DNA of 37,374 nucleotides from CAYMEK01 sp964389305 (GCA_964389305.1 CAYMEK010000044.1:1-37374); one strand, 5' to 3'. Shown: positions 23,495 to 32,328, numbered from the stretch's first letter. Translations and numbers: made by a program. Notes: a model not told the origin generated them from the letters alone.

Positions 23495-24378
23495 TATACG
23501 TTCTCCGTTTCCAACATATCCCGGATGCCGTCGCCGAGGATGTTGAAGCCGAAGACCACGACCATGATCGCGATCGCCGGGAAGATGGCGATCCACCACT
23601 GATCCGGAAGGTATTTACCACCGTCGGCGACCATGGTTCCAAGGTCTGGGGTCGGAGGCTGTGCTCCGAGCCCTACGAAGCTGAGGGCCGAGCCGATCAG
23701 GATGACCCAGCCCATGTCGAGACTGACCTTCGTGAAAATAGGGCCGAAACAGTTGGGAAGCATCTCCTTGAAGATGATGTGAAAGCTGCTGGCTCCGGTG
23801 ACTTCGGCGGCCTGGACGTAAAACTCGTTGCGGATCGAGCTGGCGATCCCGTAGACCATCCGGCAGTACCAGGGCCACCACATGAGAGAGACCGCCATCA
23901 TGGCATTGAACACACTGGGAGTAAGAATAGAGCACACGGCCAGGGCAAGCACCAGCGGAGGCACCGCCACGAAGACGTCGGTAATCCTCATGATCAGGGT
24001 TTCCGCCCACGACCCTTTCAGGTACCCGGCGATGAGTCCCAGGGTGACGCCCGCCGGCGCAGTTAGTGAGATGACCACCACGCCCATGATCAGGGAGAGC
24101 CGGAAGCCGAAAAAAATCCTGCTGAGGATGTCCCGTCCAAAGGCATCGGTGCCGAATGGATGCTGCAGGCTGGGCGGCTGGCTGGCATGGTCGAAGTCGA
24201 CGAAGCTTCCGGCGGCTTCCGGATACGGAGCCAGGAAAGGAGCAAACACCGCCAAGCATACCACGACGAGCACGATCACGGCTCCCGCCACGGACAGAGG
24301 GTTCTTCCTGAACCTGTACCAGGCCCGTCTGATCCGATCCAGCAGCCTCTTGAGACGCCGGGATTTTACCGCTTCCAT
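23494..24378 (-). CDS. Peptide-type ABC transporter permease (DppC type)
   Basis: 294 residues with an N-terminal cytosolic stretch rich in Arg and Lys, a first helix (LSVAGAVIVLVVVCLAVFAP), the DppC periplasmic FGTDAFGRDILSRIFFG motif, further helices, and the EAA loop region AAEVTGASSFHIIFKEMLPN. It forms the membrane channel with the DppB-type partner, one base upstream in the same operon. Six transmembrane helices are expected. Confidence 0.93.
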   Translation of the reverse strand: MEAVKSRRLKRLLDRIRRAWYRFRKNPLSVAGAVIVLVVVCLAVFAPFLAPYPEAAGSFVDFDHASQPPSLQHPFGTDAFGRDILSRIFFGFRLSLIMGVVVISLTAPAGVTLGLIAGYLKGSWAETLIMRITDVFVAVPPLVLALAVCSILTPSVFNAMMAVSLMWWPWYCRMVYGIASSIRNEFYVQAAEVTGASSFHIIFKEMLPNCFGPIFTKVSLDMGWVILIGSALSFVGLGAQPPTPDLGTMVADGGKYLPDQWWIAIFPAIAIMVVVFGFNILGDGIRDMLETENV

Positions 24379-24379
24379 C

Positions 24380-25408
24380 TCACGCGCTCCTCTCCGCGCC
24401 GAGCCTGATGCGCGGGTCGAGCCAGGAAACGATGATGTCGACGATGATATTCACCACCATAAACATGAGCCCTATGACCATAATCACAGCGACTATGGCG
24501 TTGAGATCCTTATGAAGCATCACGTTGATGCCGTAGCGGGACACCCCCGGCCAGTTGAAGATCAGCTCTACAAGAAAGGCCCAGCCCAGCTGAGAAGCAA
24601 AATCGAGCCCCAGGATCGAGACGGTCGGAATCACGGAAATCCTCAACAGGTACTTGGACATGATCTTGCGCTCCGGGATGGCTTGCGATCGTTCCAGAGC
24701 GATAAAATCCCGCTGCAGGTTCTCGGTCATGCTGGAGCGGGTGATCCTCGCTTCCTGAGCGATCGGACCCAGGGCCAGGGCTACACCCGGCATGATCAGG
24801 TGTTTGAGGGAATCCCAGAAGGCCTGGATATTCCCGGCCAGAAGACTGTCCAGGGTCATGAGCCCTGTTCGGGTCGGCGGACGATCGATCGACGGGCTGA
24901 TCCTGCCAATAGTCGGAAGAATTTGCAGCACGTACCCGAAGAGCAGCAGAAACAGAATCGCGAACACAAAGGCCGGAGTGCAGACTCCCAGATAGGAAAA
25001 CACTCTGATCGTGTTGTCCGGCCAACGGTTCGAGTACCGCGCAGACACCACCCCCAACAATATTCCGAACACGCTCATGATGATCCCGGTAAAAAGCATC
25101 AGCTCGAAGGTAGCGGGAAAAAACTCTCCAATGTCGGCAGCCACCGGACGCTTGGTAAACAGGGACATGCCCAGGTTCCCCCGCAGCGCCCCCCTAAGCC
25201 AGTAGTAGTACTGGACGTAGATCGGCTTGTCGAGATGAAGGTCTACCCGGAATTTCTGGACGACGTTCTCCGGCGCCCGCGGCCCCAGAGCCATGCGGGC
25301 GGGATCCCCCGGAATAACGCGGGCGATCACGAACACCAGAATCGAGAGACCGAGCAATACCAGGACCGAATGCAAGATCCTTTTAAGGATGTATTTAAGA
25401 AACCTCAT
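24380..25408 (-). CDS. Peptide-type ABC transporter permease (DppB type)
   Basis: 342 residues. The start MRFLKYILKRILHSVLVLLG, then VFVIARVIPGDPARMALGP, is the DppB N-terminal signature. Later come LPTIGRISPSIDRPP, the ARITRSSMTENLQRDFIALE EAA region, and a last helix before IIVDIIVSWLDPRIRLG. Six helices are expected. It is separated from the binding-protein gene by 127 bases holding a strong hairpin. Confidence 0.93.
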   Translation of the reverse strand: MRFLKYILKRILHSVLVLLGLSILVFVIARVIPGDPARMALGPRAPENVVQKFRVDLHLDKPIYVQYYYWLRGALRGNLGMSLFTKRPVAADIGEFFPATFELMLFTGIIMSVFGILLGVVSARYSNRWPDNTIRVFSYLGVCTPAFVFAILFLLLFGYVLQILPTIGRISPSIDRPPTRTGLMTLDSLLAGNIQAFWDSLKHLIMPGVALALGPIAQEARITRSSMTENLQRDFIALERSQAIPERKIMSKYLLRISVIPTVSILGLDFASQLGWAFLVELIFNWPGVSRYGINVMLHKDLNAIVAVIMVIGLMFMVVNIIVDIIVSWLDPRIRLGAERSA

Positions 25409-25488
25409 TACAGAAAAACTGAGGAGAGGCGGTTAGATAATCCTCTCCTCCATGTAGTCCTCCAACCAAGTATCGAGAGCGCATTGAG

Positions 25489-25528
25489 CTCCCACGCCCC
25501 TCGGGCCGGAGCCGAAGGGACGTGGGAG
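25489..25528 (-). terminator. Intra-operon stem-loop after the binding-protein gene
   Basis: Arms 25489-25504 and 25512-25528 pair over about 16 bases with a 7-base loop. In the minus-strand RNA the one C/A difference becomes a G-U wobble, and a single U bulges. There is no T-run. It sits seven bases after the stop codon. It probably protects the binding-protein mRNA from 3' decay or partly attenuates the permease genes. Confidence 0.7.
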
Positions 25529-25535
25529 TGAGCTA

Positions 25536-27185
25536 CTACTTCATTTCGGGATGAACCCCGATGAATCTGCCGGCGAAGTCATATCCCATCACAGGGATGC
25601 TTTTCCCCTTGGCCGCAGGCCAGTCGATGTAGGACTGGTAGGCGTGCTTCTGGGCCTGCTCGAACAGATACAGCGATGGGGTGATCTTGTCGAGACTCTC
25701 CTGAATCTCCCGATATTTCTTGAGTCGCTCCTCGCGGTCGATGGTAGCGATCGCACCTTCGAGCATGGCGTCTATCTTCGGGTCCAGCAGCCACTCGTTC
25801 TGTTCCCAGGTAGGGGCGGAGTTGGAGTGGTAGCGGGACATGAGAATGGAGCCCGCCTCCGCATAGTGGGGCGAGACAAAGATCGTCACGATATTCGGGC
25901 TCGAATCGATGTTGCTCATCTCCTCCACTACAGACATCCAGGGTACCTTGACGAGGTTCACCTTGATCCCGATATCGGCCATATTGGACAGGAACAGCAG
26001 GGCGGCCTTCTCTTCATCCGGAACCTCGGCGATCCAGTGCAGCTCGACCGGATAGTCCGCCAGGCGGTTGGCGTACTTGGACTGGGCCAGTTCGGCCCTG
26101 GCTTTCTCGAGATCCCGGGTGTACTTGGTGAAATTCGGGTCATGACCGGGGAACCCCGGAGCCACCGGCCCCTGCGCCATCCGCGAGCCGGGAAAAAGGT
26201 CTTTGGTCACCTTCTCGTAGTCGAAGGCCCAGGACATGGCTCTGCGGAAATGCACGTCGTCGGTGGGCGGCTTCTTGTTGTGGACCATGTAGTAGAACAT
26301 CGTACCCATGTACATCGTGGCGACGTCTATCCCTTCGATCTTGTCCAGGGACTCGAGGGCTTCGAGAGTCTGCCACTGATCGGAGATCTCCAGCTCTTTT
26401 CTAGACATCATGGTGCGGATGGTGATGGCCTCGGTGGTCCCGATGAACTTGACCTCCTCCGGTGAATCGGCCACGAACTCCCCCCAGTAGTCGTTGAACT
26501 TATCCATGAGCAGGTACTCTTCGAGACGCATCTCCTTGACCTTATAGGGGCCCGAACCGCAGTCGTGGGTCAGGAGATACTCCTTCGCATAGTCGCCGAA
26601 CTCGCCGTAGGGTCCGTCGGGCTTGATGTTGGCCTTGACCTGATCGTCATTCAGGACGTACAGCCTGGCCAGGGTGATCAGGAACGGTCCGTAAGGAGCG
26701 CTCATGTGGAAGCGCACCGTGTACCGGTCCACGACCTCACTGCTATCGACGCGCCCGGTAAACAGGTAGCCGTAGCCTTCGCCGATCGTGGTCAGCCTGT
26801 CCATGCTTAACGCCACGTCGTCGGCCGTCAGCTCGGAACCGTCGTGGAACTTCACCCCCTTCCGAAGGTAGAAGGTCCAGGTCAATCCGTCTTTCGACGC
26901 CTCCCACCGTTCGGCCAGATGGGGCACGACGTCGCCGCTGGTGGTCGGATACACCAGCGTGTCGTACAGGTTGACGAGCGCGGACGAGCTGGAGAAATCC
27001 GAGCCCACAGCCGGGTCGATGTACGTGGGCCAGGCAAAGGTCGCCCGCAGCTCGCGCTTGACCTCCGCGGCCGCGGGGGCCTTTTCGGGTTCGACGGTCG
27101 GTTCGGCTTCCTTTGCCCCGCCCGCCCACAGACTGGGCACGGCAAGCATCAGCGAAACGAGGAGCAGCAAACCGAGCTTTTTCAT
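25536..27185 (-). CDS. ABC transporter substrate-binding protein, family 5 (peptide type)
   Basis: 549 residues with a perfect AAAGGAGG site. The signal peptide MKKLGLLLLVSLMLAVPSLW ends before AGGAKEAEPTVEPEKA, a mature start I associate with Spirochaetales binding proteins. Family 5 features are LVNLYDTLVYP, VVPHLAERWEASKDGLTWTF, LRKGVKFHDGSELTADDVAL and FRRAMSWAFDYEKV. It is a periplasmic or lipid-tethered receptor that delivers substrate to the permeases. The flanking hydantoinase and racemase genes suggest a cyclic amide or related amino-acid derivative instead of, or besides, peptides. It has its own promoter and leader inverted repeat. Confidence 0.93.
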   Translation of the reverse strand: MKKLGLLLLVSLMLAVPSLWAGGAKEAEPTVEPEKAPAAAEVKRELRATFAWPTYIDPAVGSDFSSSSALVNLYDTLVYPTTSGDVVPHLAERWEASKDGLTWTFYLRKGVKFHDGSELTADDVALSMDRLTTIGEGYGYLFTGRVDSSEVVDRYTVRFHMSAPYGPFLITLARLYVLNDDQVKANIKPDGPYGEFGDYAKEYLLTHDCGSGPYKVKEMRLEEYLLMDKFNDYWGEFVADSPEEVKFIGTTEAITIRTMMSRKELEISDQWQTLEALESLDKIEGIDVATMYMGTMFYYMVHNKKPPTDDVHFRRAMSWAFDYEKVTKDLFPGSRMAQGPVAPGFPGHDPNFTKYTRDLEKARAELAQSKYANRLADYPVELHWIAEVPDEEKAALLFLSNMADIGIKVNLVKVPWMSVVEEMSNIDSSPNIVTIFVSPHYAEAGSILMSRYHSNSAPTWEQNEWLLDPKIDAMLEGAIATIDREERLKKYREIQESLDKITPSLYLFEQAQKHAYQSYIDWPAAKGKSIPVMGYDFAGRFIGVHPEMK

Positions 27186-27204
27186 ACAATTACCTCCTTT
27201 ATTT

Positions 27205-27220
27205 AACGAGTGGTCTCGTT
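27205..27220. promoter_or_regulatory. Perfect inverted repeat in the binding-protein leader (possible operator)
   Basis: AACGAG-TGGT-CTCGTT has 6-base arms and a 4-base centre. It lies between the predicted transcription start and the ribosome binding site of the binding-protein gene. It could be an operator or a small RNA hairpin. It does not match the FadR-type operator near 17721. Confidence 0.4.
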
Positions 27221-27261
27221 CTATTTATGAGCGTGGTCTACATCCTTTGAGCCACCCGACA

Positions 27262-27290
27262 AGTCTATACCAGTGGTTTTCCGCTGTCAA
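27262..27290 (-). promoter_or_regulatory. Putative sigma-70 promoter of the transporter/hyu set 1 operon
   Basis: On the minus strand TTGACA (27285-27290) is followed after 17 bases by TAGACT (27262-27267), or after 15 bases by TATAGA. The -35 is perfect and the -10 moderate. It lies about 75 bases before the start codon. Confidence 0.55.
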
Positions 27291-27331
27291 TAAAATCCGG
27301 GAAGACGGATCTCTTGCCTCTTGGGCCGAGG

Positions 27332-27655
27332 CTACCGGTTGGATTCACTGAGCAGCTCTTCGGAAATCAAAAAAATCGGCTCAGAAATTTTCTTCAAGGA
27401 TTCCGCCAGCTTTTTCTGATAGCCGGGATCGTAGAACGCCGCCTCGAACGCCTCCATGTCGCTCCAGTACGCTTCGGTCATATACCTAAATGGACACTGT
27501 GGTTTGTTCCACGCCTCTCTGATCACGTAGAAATCGCTCTTGATGACCCCGGGAATCCCCATGTTTTCCTGCTGGTGAACCGTGGTCCGCCATTTCAGGA
27601 ACTCCTCATGATCCGCTCCCGGAGGAAGATTGTACATCACCGTCAGTTTGACCAT
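27332..27655 (-). CDS. EthD-family small protein (dimeric alpha-beta barrel)
   Basis: 107 residues with AAGGAGG before the ATG. MVKLTVMYNLPPGADHEEFL, then HQQENMGIPGVIKSDFYVIR, then YMTEAYWSDMEAFEAAFYDP is the EthD/ferredoxin-like dimeric barrel pattern. Members are small cofactorless enzymes or accessory proteins of ring degradation; the exact role is unknown. The start lies 50 bases inside the 3' end of hyuB2, pointing to translational coupling. It closes the first transcription unit, before the transporter promoter. Confidence 0.8.
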   Translation of the reverse strand: MVKLTVMYNLPPGADHEEFLKWRTTVHQQENMGIPGVIKSDFYVIREAWNKPQCPFRYMTEAYWSDMEAFEAAFYDPGYQKKLAESLKKISEPIFLISEELLSESNR

Positions 27656-29417
27656 CTGCGCCTCCTTGAACGCTTTGCCTCGGATTCACCCCTCGTTTTC
27701 TCAACCGGGTGGTTTCCTCTTTATTGACGATCGCCTCCGGGCCCTCCAGCACCACACCGTATATACGCCGGGCCTGCTCCCGGGTCAAAAAGCCATTGCG
27801 GACATCCTGACGGACCCGCTTCGGGTCTCTGTTCACGGGGGCGCCGTAACCGCCCCCTGTGCCGGTACTCAGGCGGACCACGTCGCCCCGGGCCAGCGGG
27901 TACCGCGCCAGTTTTCCGCCCCACACTTCCGGACGGCCAGCCCCGCCGCGAAAGATCTGCACCCCGTTGACCGATCCTTCGGTTCCCCCGGCCACGCCCC
28001 AGGGAGGATAGCGGTGCCTGCCGAAGGTTGTGGTCACCGCGGCGCCGTCGCCCAGGATGCGGTAGTCCCGGATCAGGCCGAATCCGCCCCGGAACTCCCC
28101 GGCTCCCTCGCTTCCCAGGTTGAAGCTGTATCGATCGACCAGGATAGGATAACGAACCTCGCAGACCTCCACCGGCATGATGTAGGTTTCCCCGTCTCCT
28201 ACCGGCACCAGCCCGCTCTCACCGTCCTTGTCGCGGCCGGCGCCCCAGCCTCCGGCCTGGGGCTCGACCAGGATGAAGCGATCTCCCTCCTGGTCGTGGC
28301 CGCTCACGATGGTACCGCAGACACTCAAAAAATGCCCTGCAGTCAAGCGATCCGGCAGCGAGGGGCACAGGGCGTGCCAGAGCAGGTCTACCGCGTACGC
28401 GCCGGTTTCCCAGTACGTGGACACCGGGGCCGGGCGGGTAGCGGTAAATACCGTCCCTTCCGGGCAGACCACCTCGAGGGGCCTGAACCAGCCGCCGTTT
28501 ACGGGAGAGGCAGGATCGGTGATCGACTTGAACACCGAGCGGCAGGCCGAGTGCAGCCTCGTTCGCGTGCAGTTGATGGGACCCCGAACCTGCGGAGAGG
28601 AACCGGTAAAATCGGCGGTAAAGCTGTGGTCGGTGATCGTAGCCCGCACACAGACGTAAACCGGCTCTTCAGACAACCCGTCGTCATCCATCCAGTCCTC
28701 GATGAAGAAGCTTCCTTTGGGCAGGTCCGCCAGGGCCTGCCTGGCCATCCGCTCTCCGTGATCGAGGATCTCCCGAACCGCCGCGAGGAAGACTTCCACC
28801 CCATAGCGGCCGGCGATCTCCATGACCCGTTGTTCCGCTGCCCGCAGCGCACCCACCCCCGCCATCAAATCGCCCAGAGTCCGTTCCGGCGTCCGGACGT
28901 TGGCGCGAATCAGGTCGAGCAGAGAGGGGTCCAGCCGGTGGTCGCGGCCGATGTAGATGACCGGAAACTGAAGCCCTTCCTGGTATATCTCGGTACTGTC
29001 CGTGGTCCAGCTGCCCGGCGCCATGCCGCCGACCTCGGTCCAGTGAGCCTTGTTCACGCTGAAGGCGATGAGCTGTCCTGAGGAGAAAATCGGGGCGATG
29101 AGCGCCACGTCGGACAGATGGTTGCCTCCCCCGGAATAGGGATCGTTGGTGATGATCGTGTCGCCGGGATGGAGGCTGTGGGCGGGGAACTTTTCGAGCA
29201 CTGCCTTGACGGCGAAGGTCAGGGTACCCAGGAATCCCGGGACTCCGTTGGCCTGGGCGATAAGATCTCCTCGAGCATCCGTCAGGGCGCAGGAGTAGTC
29301 GAGGACCTCGTAGATGATCGGACTCTGGCTGCTGCGTCCCAGGCGGACAAAGCTCTCCTCGGCCGCGGCGATGAGCTGGTTCCTGATGATCTCCACCGTG
29401 AAGGGATCGCTGGCCAT
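27606..29417 (-). CDS. hyuB: Hydantoinase B / 5-oxoprolinase B-type subunit (set 2)
   Basis: 603 residues. Family landmarks are DPFTVEIIRNQLIAAAEESF, TIITNDPYSGGGNHLSDVAL, SVNKAHWTEVGGMAPGSWTT, SEGAGEFRGGFGLIRDYRI and the C-terminal GTGGGYGAPVNRDPKRVRQD. The residues after RRIYGVVLEGPEAIVNKEE form a low-complexity tail ending DVQSSSGSGS, encoded over the start of the EthD gene. It should pair with HyuA2 for ATP-dependent ring opening. Compared with set 1 the two B proteins are clearly paralogous but diverged, suggesting different ring substrates or stereochemistry. It starts 13 bases after the racemase gene. Confidence 0.9.
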   Translation of the reverse strand: MASDPFTVEIIRNQLIAAAEESFVRLGRSSQSPIIYEVLDYSCALTDARGDLIAQANGVPGFLGTLTFAVKAVLEKFPAHSLHPGDTIITNDPYSGGGNHLSDVALIAPIFSSGQLIAFSVNKAHWTEVGGMAPGSWTTDSTEIYQEGLQFPVIYIGRDHRLDPSLLDLIRANVRTPERTLGDLMAGVGALRAAEQRVMEIAGRYGVEVFLAAVREILDHGERMARQALADLPKGSFFIEDWMDDDGLSEEPVYVCVRATITDHSFTADFTGSSPQVRGPINCTRTRLHSACRSVFKSITDPASPVNGGWFRPLEVVCPEGTVFTATRPAPVSTYWETGAYAVDLLWHALCPSLPDRLTAGHFLSVCGTIVSGHDQEGDRFILVEPQAGGWGAGRDKDGESGLVPVGDGETYIMPVEVCEVRYPILVDRYSFNLGSEGAGEFRGGFGLIRDYRILGDGAAVTTTFGRHRYPPWGVAGGTEGSVNGVQIFRGGAGRPEVWGGKLARYPLARGDVVRLSTGTGGGYGAPVNRDPKRVRQDVRNGFLTREQARRIYGVVLEGPEAIVNKEETTRLRKRGVNPRQSVQGGADGQTDGDVQSSSGSGS

Positions 29418-29430
29418 AGAGACGCTCCTC

Positions 29431-30222
29431 TTACCCCTCTGCCGGAATATCGGCGAACTCGAGCAGGTTGCCGATCGGCGGCTCCTGAACTACCCCCCAC
29501 CGTTTCGCCTCTTGTTCGGGAGGAGATTCACAGCCTCCCCTCCTCGAGGGTGTCCAGCCGAGACGCAGCGCCGATTCGCCCAGGCTCTCAGCCAGCTTGA
29601 AGGGGCTCAGGACCGCATCGATCACGGGGACGCCCAGCTGTTCCTGCATCTTTTTGTAGAATCCGAATTCGATCGTGCATCCCAGCACGAGAAGCTCCGC
29701 TCCGTCATCTGCCAAGGCCTTCTTTCCCTCTGCCAGCATCCTGCCGGCGGTCACCTCGGGGTCTTGCTGGAACTCCTGTACCCCAAGCTCTAGAGGCCGC
29801 ATCGAGGCGAGCCTGCCGGCGCATCCGTATATCCGAATGTTCTCCTCCATCTTCGGGATCCACTTTCGTCTTCCCACAAGTACGGAGAACGAGGTGCCCA
29901 GATGGGTGGCGTAGACCAGGGACGACTGGCAGGGCGCCAGCACCAGCGCGTCTCCAGATACTTCCCGGGCTTCCCGCAGCGCCACGTCGTAGAAGCAGCC
30001 GATCACGAAGGCATCGTAGCGGTTCTTTAGAGCGCACACGATGCGCACGATATCGGGCGTCACGATCGCTTCATAGGAGTGGTACTCAAGATGAAGAGGC
30101 CTGTCTTCGGGCAGCGAAACGACATCTACCTGGGTTTCCTTCCGGGCTTCCCTCTTGAGCAGCGTCCCGATCGCCCGATCGTAACGGTCCGTACCTACCG
30201 GGTTGATCCACAGTATCTTCAC
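29431..30222 (-). CDS. Asp/Glu/hydantoin racemase family protein
   Basis: 263 residues from a GTG with AAGGAGGT upstream, which overlaps the stop of hyuA2. The family has two catalytic cysteines, seen here as VIGCFYDVAL (C76) and LVLGCTIEFG (C182), and it begins MKILWINPVG like hydantoin racemases. It should interconvert enantiomers at the alpha carbon of a hydantoin or related substrate, letting one stereospecific hydrolase consume both forms. It is sandwiched between hyuA2 and hyuB2. The C-terminal 30 residues (SRRGGCESPPEQEAKRW) are an unusual extension. An arylmalonate decarboxylase-like role is less likely because both cysteines are present. Confidence 0.85.
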   Translation of the reverse strand: MKILWINPVGTDRYDRAIGTLLKREARKETQVDVVSLPEDRPLHLEYHSYEAIVTPDIVRIVCALKNRYDAFVIGCFYDVALREAREVSGDALVLAPCQSSLVYATHLGTSFSVLVGRRKWIPKMEENIRIYGCAGRLASMRPLELGVQEFQQDPEVTAGRMLAEGKKALADDGAELLVLGCTIEFGFYKKMQEQLGVPVIDAVLSPFKLAESLGESALRLGWTPSRRGGCESPPEQEAKRWGVVQEPPIGNLLEFADIPAEG

Positions 30223-30237
30223 AATCTGTGACCTCCT

Positions 30238-32289
30238 TCAGTTCTTCACCATCTCAATGTGGAGAAAACCGTAGCGATCGCGCATCACCCTCTGGTCGGG
30301 AAAGACCACGGTGGTGGAGGCGGGCTCTTCTATGACCAGGGGACCCTCCAAAACCTCTTCCAGAGGCAGTAGCGCCCGTTCGTAAAGCGGAGATTCGACA
30401 ACACCGAACTCGTTGAAATGAACTCCCCGGTATCCCTTCTGTGCTTTCCCAAGGCGGAGTCCCCCGGGAGTGATTGTGCCGAGGGCGGGCTTCGCGGTCG
30501 TCCCGAAACAGGTGAGATGGAAGTTCACTATCTCTGTGGGTGCGTCGAGACGAAAGGAGTAGGCCTGCTCGTGCAGCTCGTGGAACCTCTGATCGACATT
30601 TCGAAGGGCGGACTCGTCGAAAGGACCATTTTCGATGGGAACCTTGACCGTGTGCTCCTGACCGCGGTAGCGCACGTCGGCAAAGCGGCGAAGCAGGATC
30701 ATCTCGGGAGGGATACATTGGTCGCTCATCAACTCCAGCGCCTTGGCCTCCAAATTCTCGAAGAGCTCCGCGATCACGCCGGGTCGAACGTGATCGGTGC
30801 GGATAATGAGAGTCCGAACGAAATCCTGTCGCAGATCCGTAACCAGCATACCCCAGGCCGAGAACACCCCGGGGTCGACGGGAATAATGACCTTCTTGAG
30901 CTTGAGCTCCCGAATCATCGACCCGGCGTGCATCGGCCCGCCTCCGCCGAAGGCGATCATCACGAAATCCCTGGGATCATAGCCCCGCGTGACCGACACG
31001 AGATTCAGGGCGTTCATCATCGCCGAATCAGCGAGGCGCAAGACACCGACGGCCGCCTCCCGGACATCTATTCCGTAGGCCTGCGCCACCGGCCGGATCG
31101 CCTTGGCCGCCAGCTCGACCTGGAGTGGGATCTCCCCCCCGAGGAAATACTTAGGGTTGATACGCCCGGCCAGCACGTTTGCATCCGTCACCGTGGGGGC
31201 TTCGCCGCCGCGGCCGTAACAGGCCGGCCCGGGGTCCGCTCCCGCGCTCTGCGGTCCGATGCGCAGGGCCCCCGCGGCATCCACCCAGGCCAGCGACCCG
31301 CCGCCGGAGCCGATCTCCACGATGTCGATCGCAGGGATCAGCAGAGGATATCCCGCCGATCTTCCGCCGCCCTCGATTCTGTAGCTCGTGACGATTCGCG
31401 GATCGCCGCCCTGGACCAGGGATGTCTTGGCGGTGGTGCCTCCCACATCGAAAGATATGATGTTGGGCTCGCCGATCGCCTTGCCGATGGCCGCGGCACC
31501 GATGACCCCGCCCACCGGCCCGGATTCAACCATCTTTATGGGGACGCTGCGGCCGTAGGAAAAGGTAGCCGTACCTCCGTTGGACTGCATCGCGTAGAAT
31601 ACGTTCCCCATTCCCATTTTGGTGAGTTTCTGCTCCAGATTGTTCAGGTAGGTTCGGGTTTTCACCATGACGTAGGCATTCAAAACGCTGGTATTCGTTC
31701 GTTCGTATTCCCGCCATTCCTGGGTGATCTCCGAGGAGATAGTCACGGGAATGCCGGGAGCCAGGCGTGCAATAATGTCCCGACACCGGAGCTCATGAAC
31801 GGGATTCGCATAGGAGTGAAGAAAACATACGGCGATGCTTTCGATCCCCTCCTCTCGAAAGAAAGCCACCGCCTGTTCCACCTGGGCTTCATTCAGCGGT
31901 ACCAGCACCTCACCCCCGTGGTTCAGCCGCTCTGCGACCTCCACGCGGTATCGCCGGGGTACAAACGGCGGCGGCTTCCTGTAGTAAAGATTATAGAGGT
32001 CGGGTCTGTTGGCCCGGGTGATCTCCAGGACGTCCCGAAATCCCTGCGTTGTGATGAGCCCCGTCCTGGCGCCCTTCCTTTCGGTCAGGGTATTGATGAC
32101 CACCGTGGAACCATGAACAAAGAAGGCGGTCTCGGGAACGGCGAATCGGGCTTTACGAAGCGTTTCGATCACCGCGGCGGCCAGATCGCCCGGCGTTGTG
32201 GAAGTCTTGCAGGCTCCGGTTGTACCCGTAGATTCATCGAGGTACACGAGGTCGGTAAAGGTCCCGCCGATGTCGCTGGCCACTCTCAT
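30238..32289 (-). CDS. hyuA: Hydantoinase A / 5-oxoprolinase A-type subunit (set 2)
   Basis: 683 residues. Landmarks are VASDIGGTFTDLVYLDESTG with the intact GGTFTD loop, HGSTVVINTLTERKGARTGL, SFDVGGTTAKTSLV, DIVEIGSGGGSLAWVD and AFGGGGPMHAGSMIRELKL. It is the ATP-binding partner of HyuB2 and the first gene of the whole cluster. TATAAT lies only eight bases before the ATG and there is no ribosome binding site, so it is probably translated from a leaderless mRNA. Confidence 0.92.
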   Translation of the reverse strand: MRVASDIGGTFTDLVYLDESTGTTGACKTSTTPGDLAAAVIETLRKARFAVPETAFFVHGSTVVINTLTERKGARTGLITTQGFRDVLEITRANRPDLYNLYYRKPPPFVPRRYRVEVAERLNHGGEVLVPLNEAQVEQAVAFFREEGIESIAVCFLHSYANPVHELRCRDIIARLAPGIPVTISSEITQEWREYERTNTSVLNAYVMVKTRTYLNNLEQKLTKMGMGNVFYAMQSNGGTATFSYGRSVPIKMVESGPVGGVIGAAAIGKAIGEPNIISFDVGGTTAKTSLVQGGDPRIVTSYRIEGGGRSAGYPLLIPAIDIVEIGSGGGSLAWVDAAGALRIGPQSAGADPGPACYGRGGEAPTVTDANVLAGRINPKYFLGGEIPLQVELAAKAIRPVAQAYGIDVREAAVGVLRLADSAMMNALNLVSVTRGYDPRDFVMIAFGGGGPMHAGSMIRELKLKKVIIPVDPGVFSAWGMLVTDLRQDFVRTLIIRTDHVRPGVIAELFENLEAKALELMSDQCIPPEMILLRRFADVRYRGQEHTVKVPIENGPFDESALRNVDQRFHELHEQAYSFRLDAPTEIVNFHLTCFGTTAKPALGTITPGGLRLGKAQKGYRGVHFNEFGVVESPLYERALLPLEEVLEGPLVIEEPASTTVVFPDQRVMRDRYGFLHIEMVKN

Positions 32290-32297
32290 GTCAGCGC

Positions 32298-32328
32298 ATT
32301 ATACGCCAAAACGGGAGTCTCCTCCAAT
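32298..32328 (-). promoter_or_regulatory. Putative promoter of hyuA2 giving leaderless mRNA
   Basis: A perfect TATAAT (32298-32303, minus strand) lies eight bases before the ATG at 32289. A TTGGAG -35 candidate sits 18 bases upstream. The leader would be at most a few bases. Confidence 0.6.
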
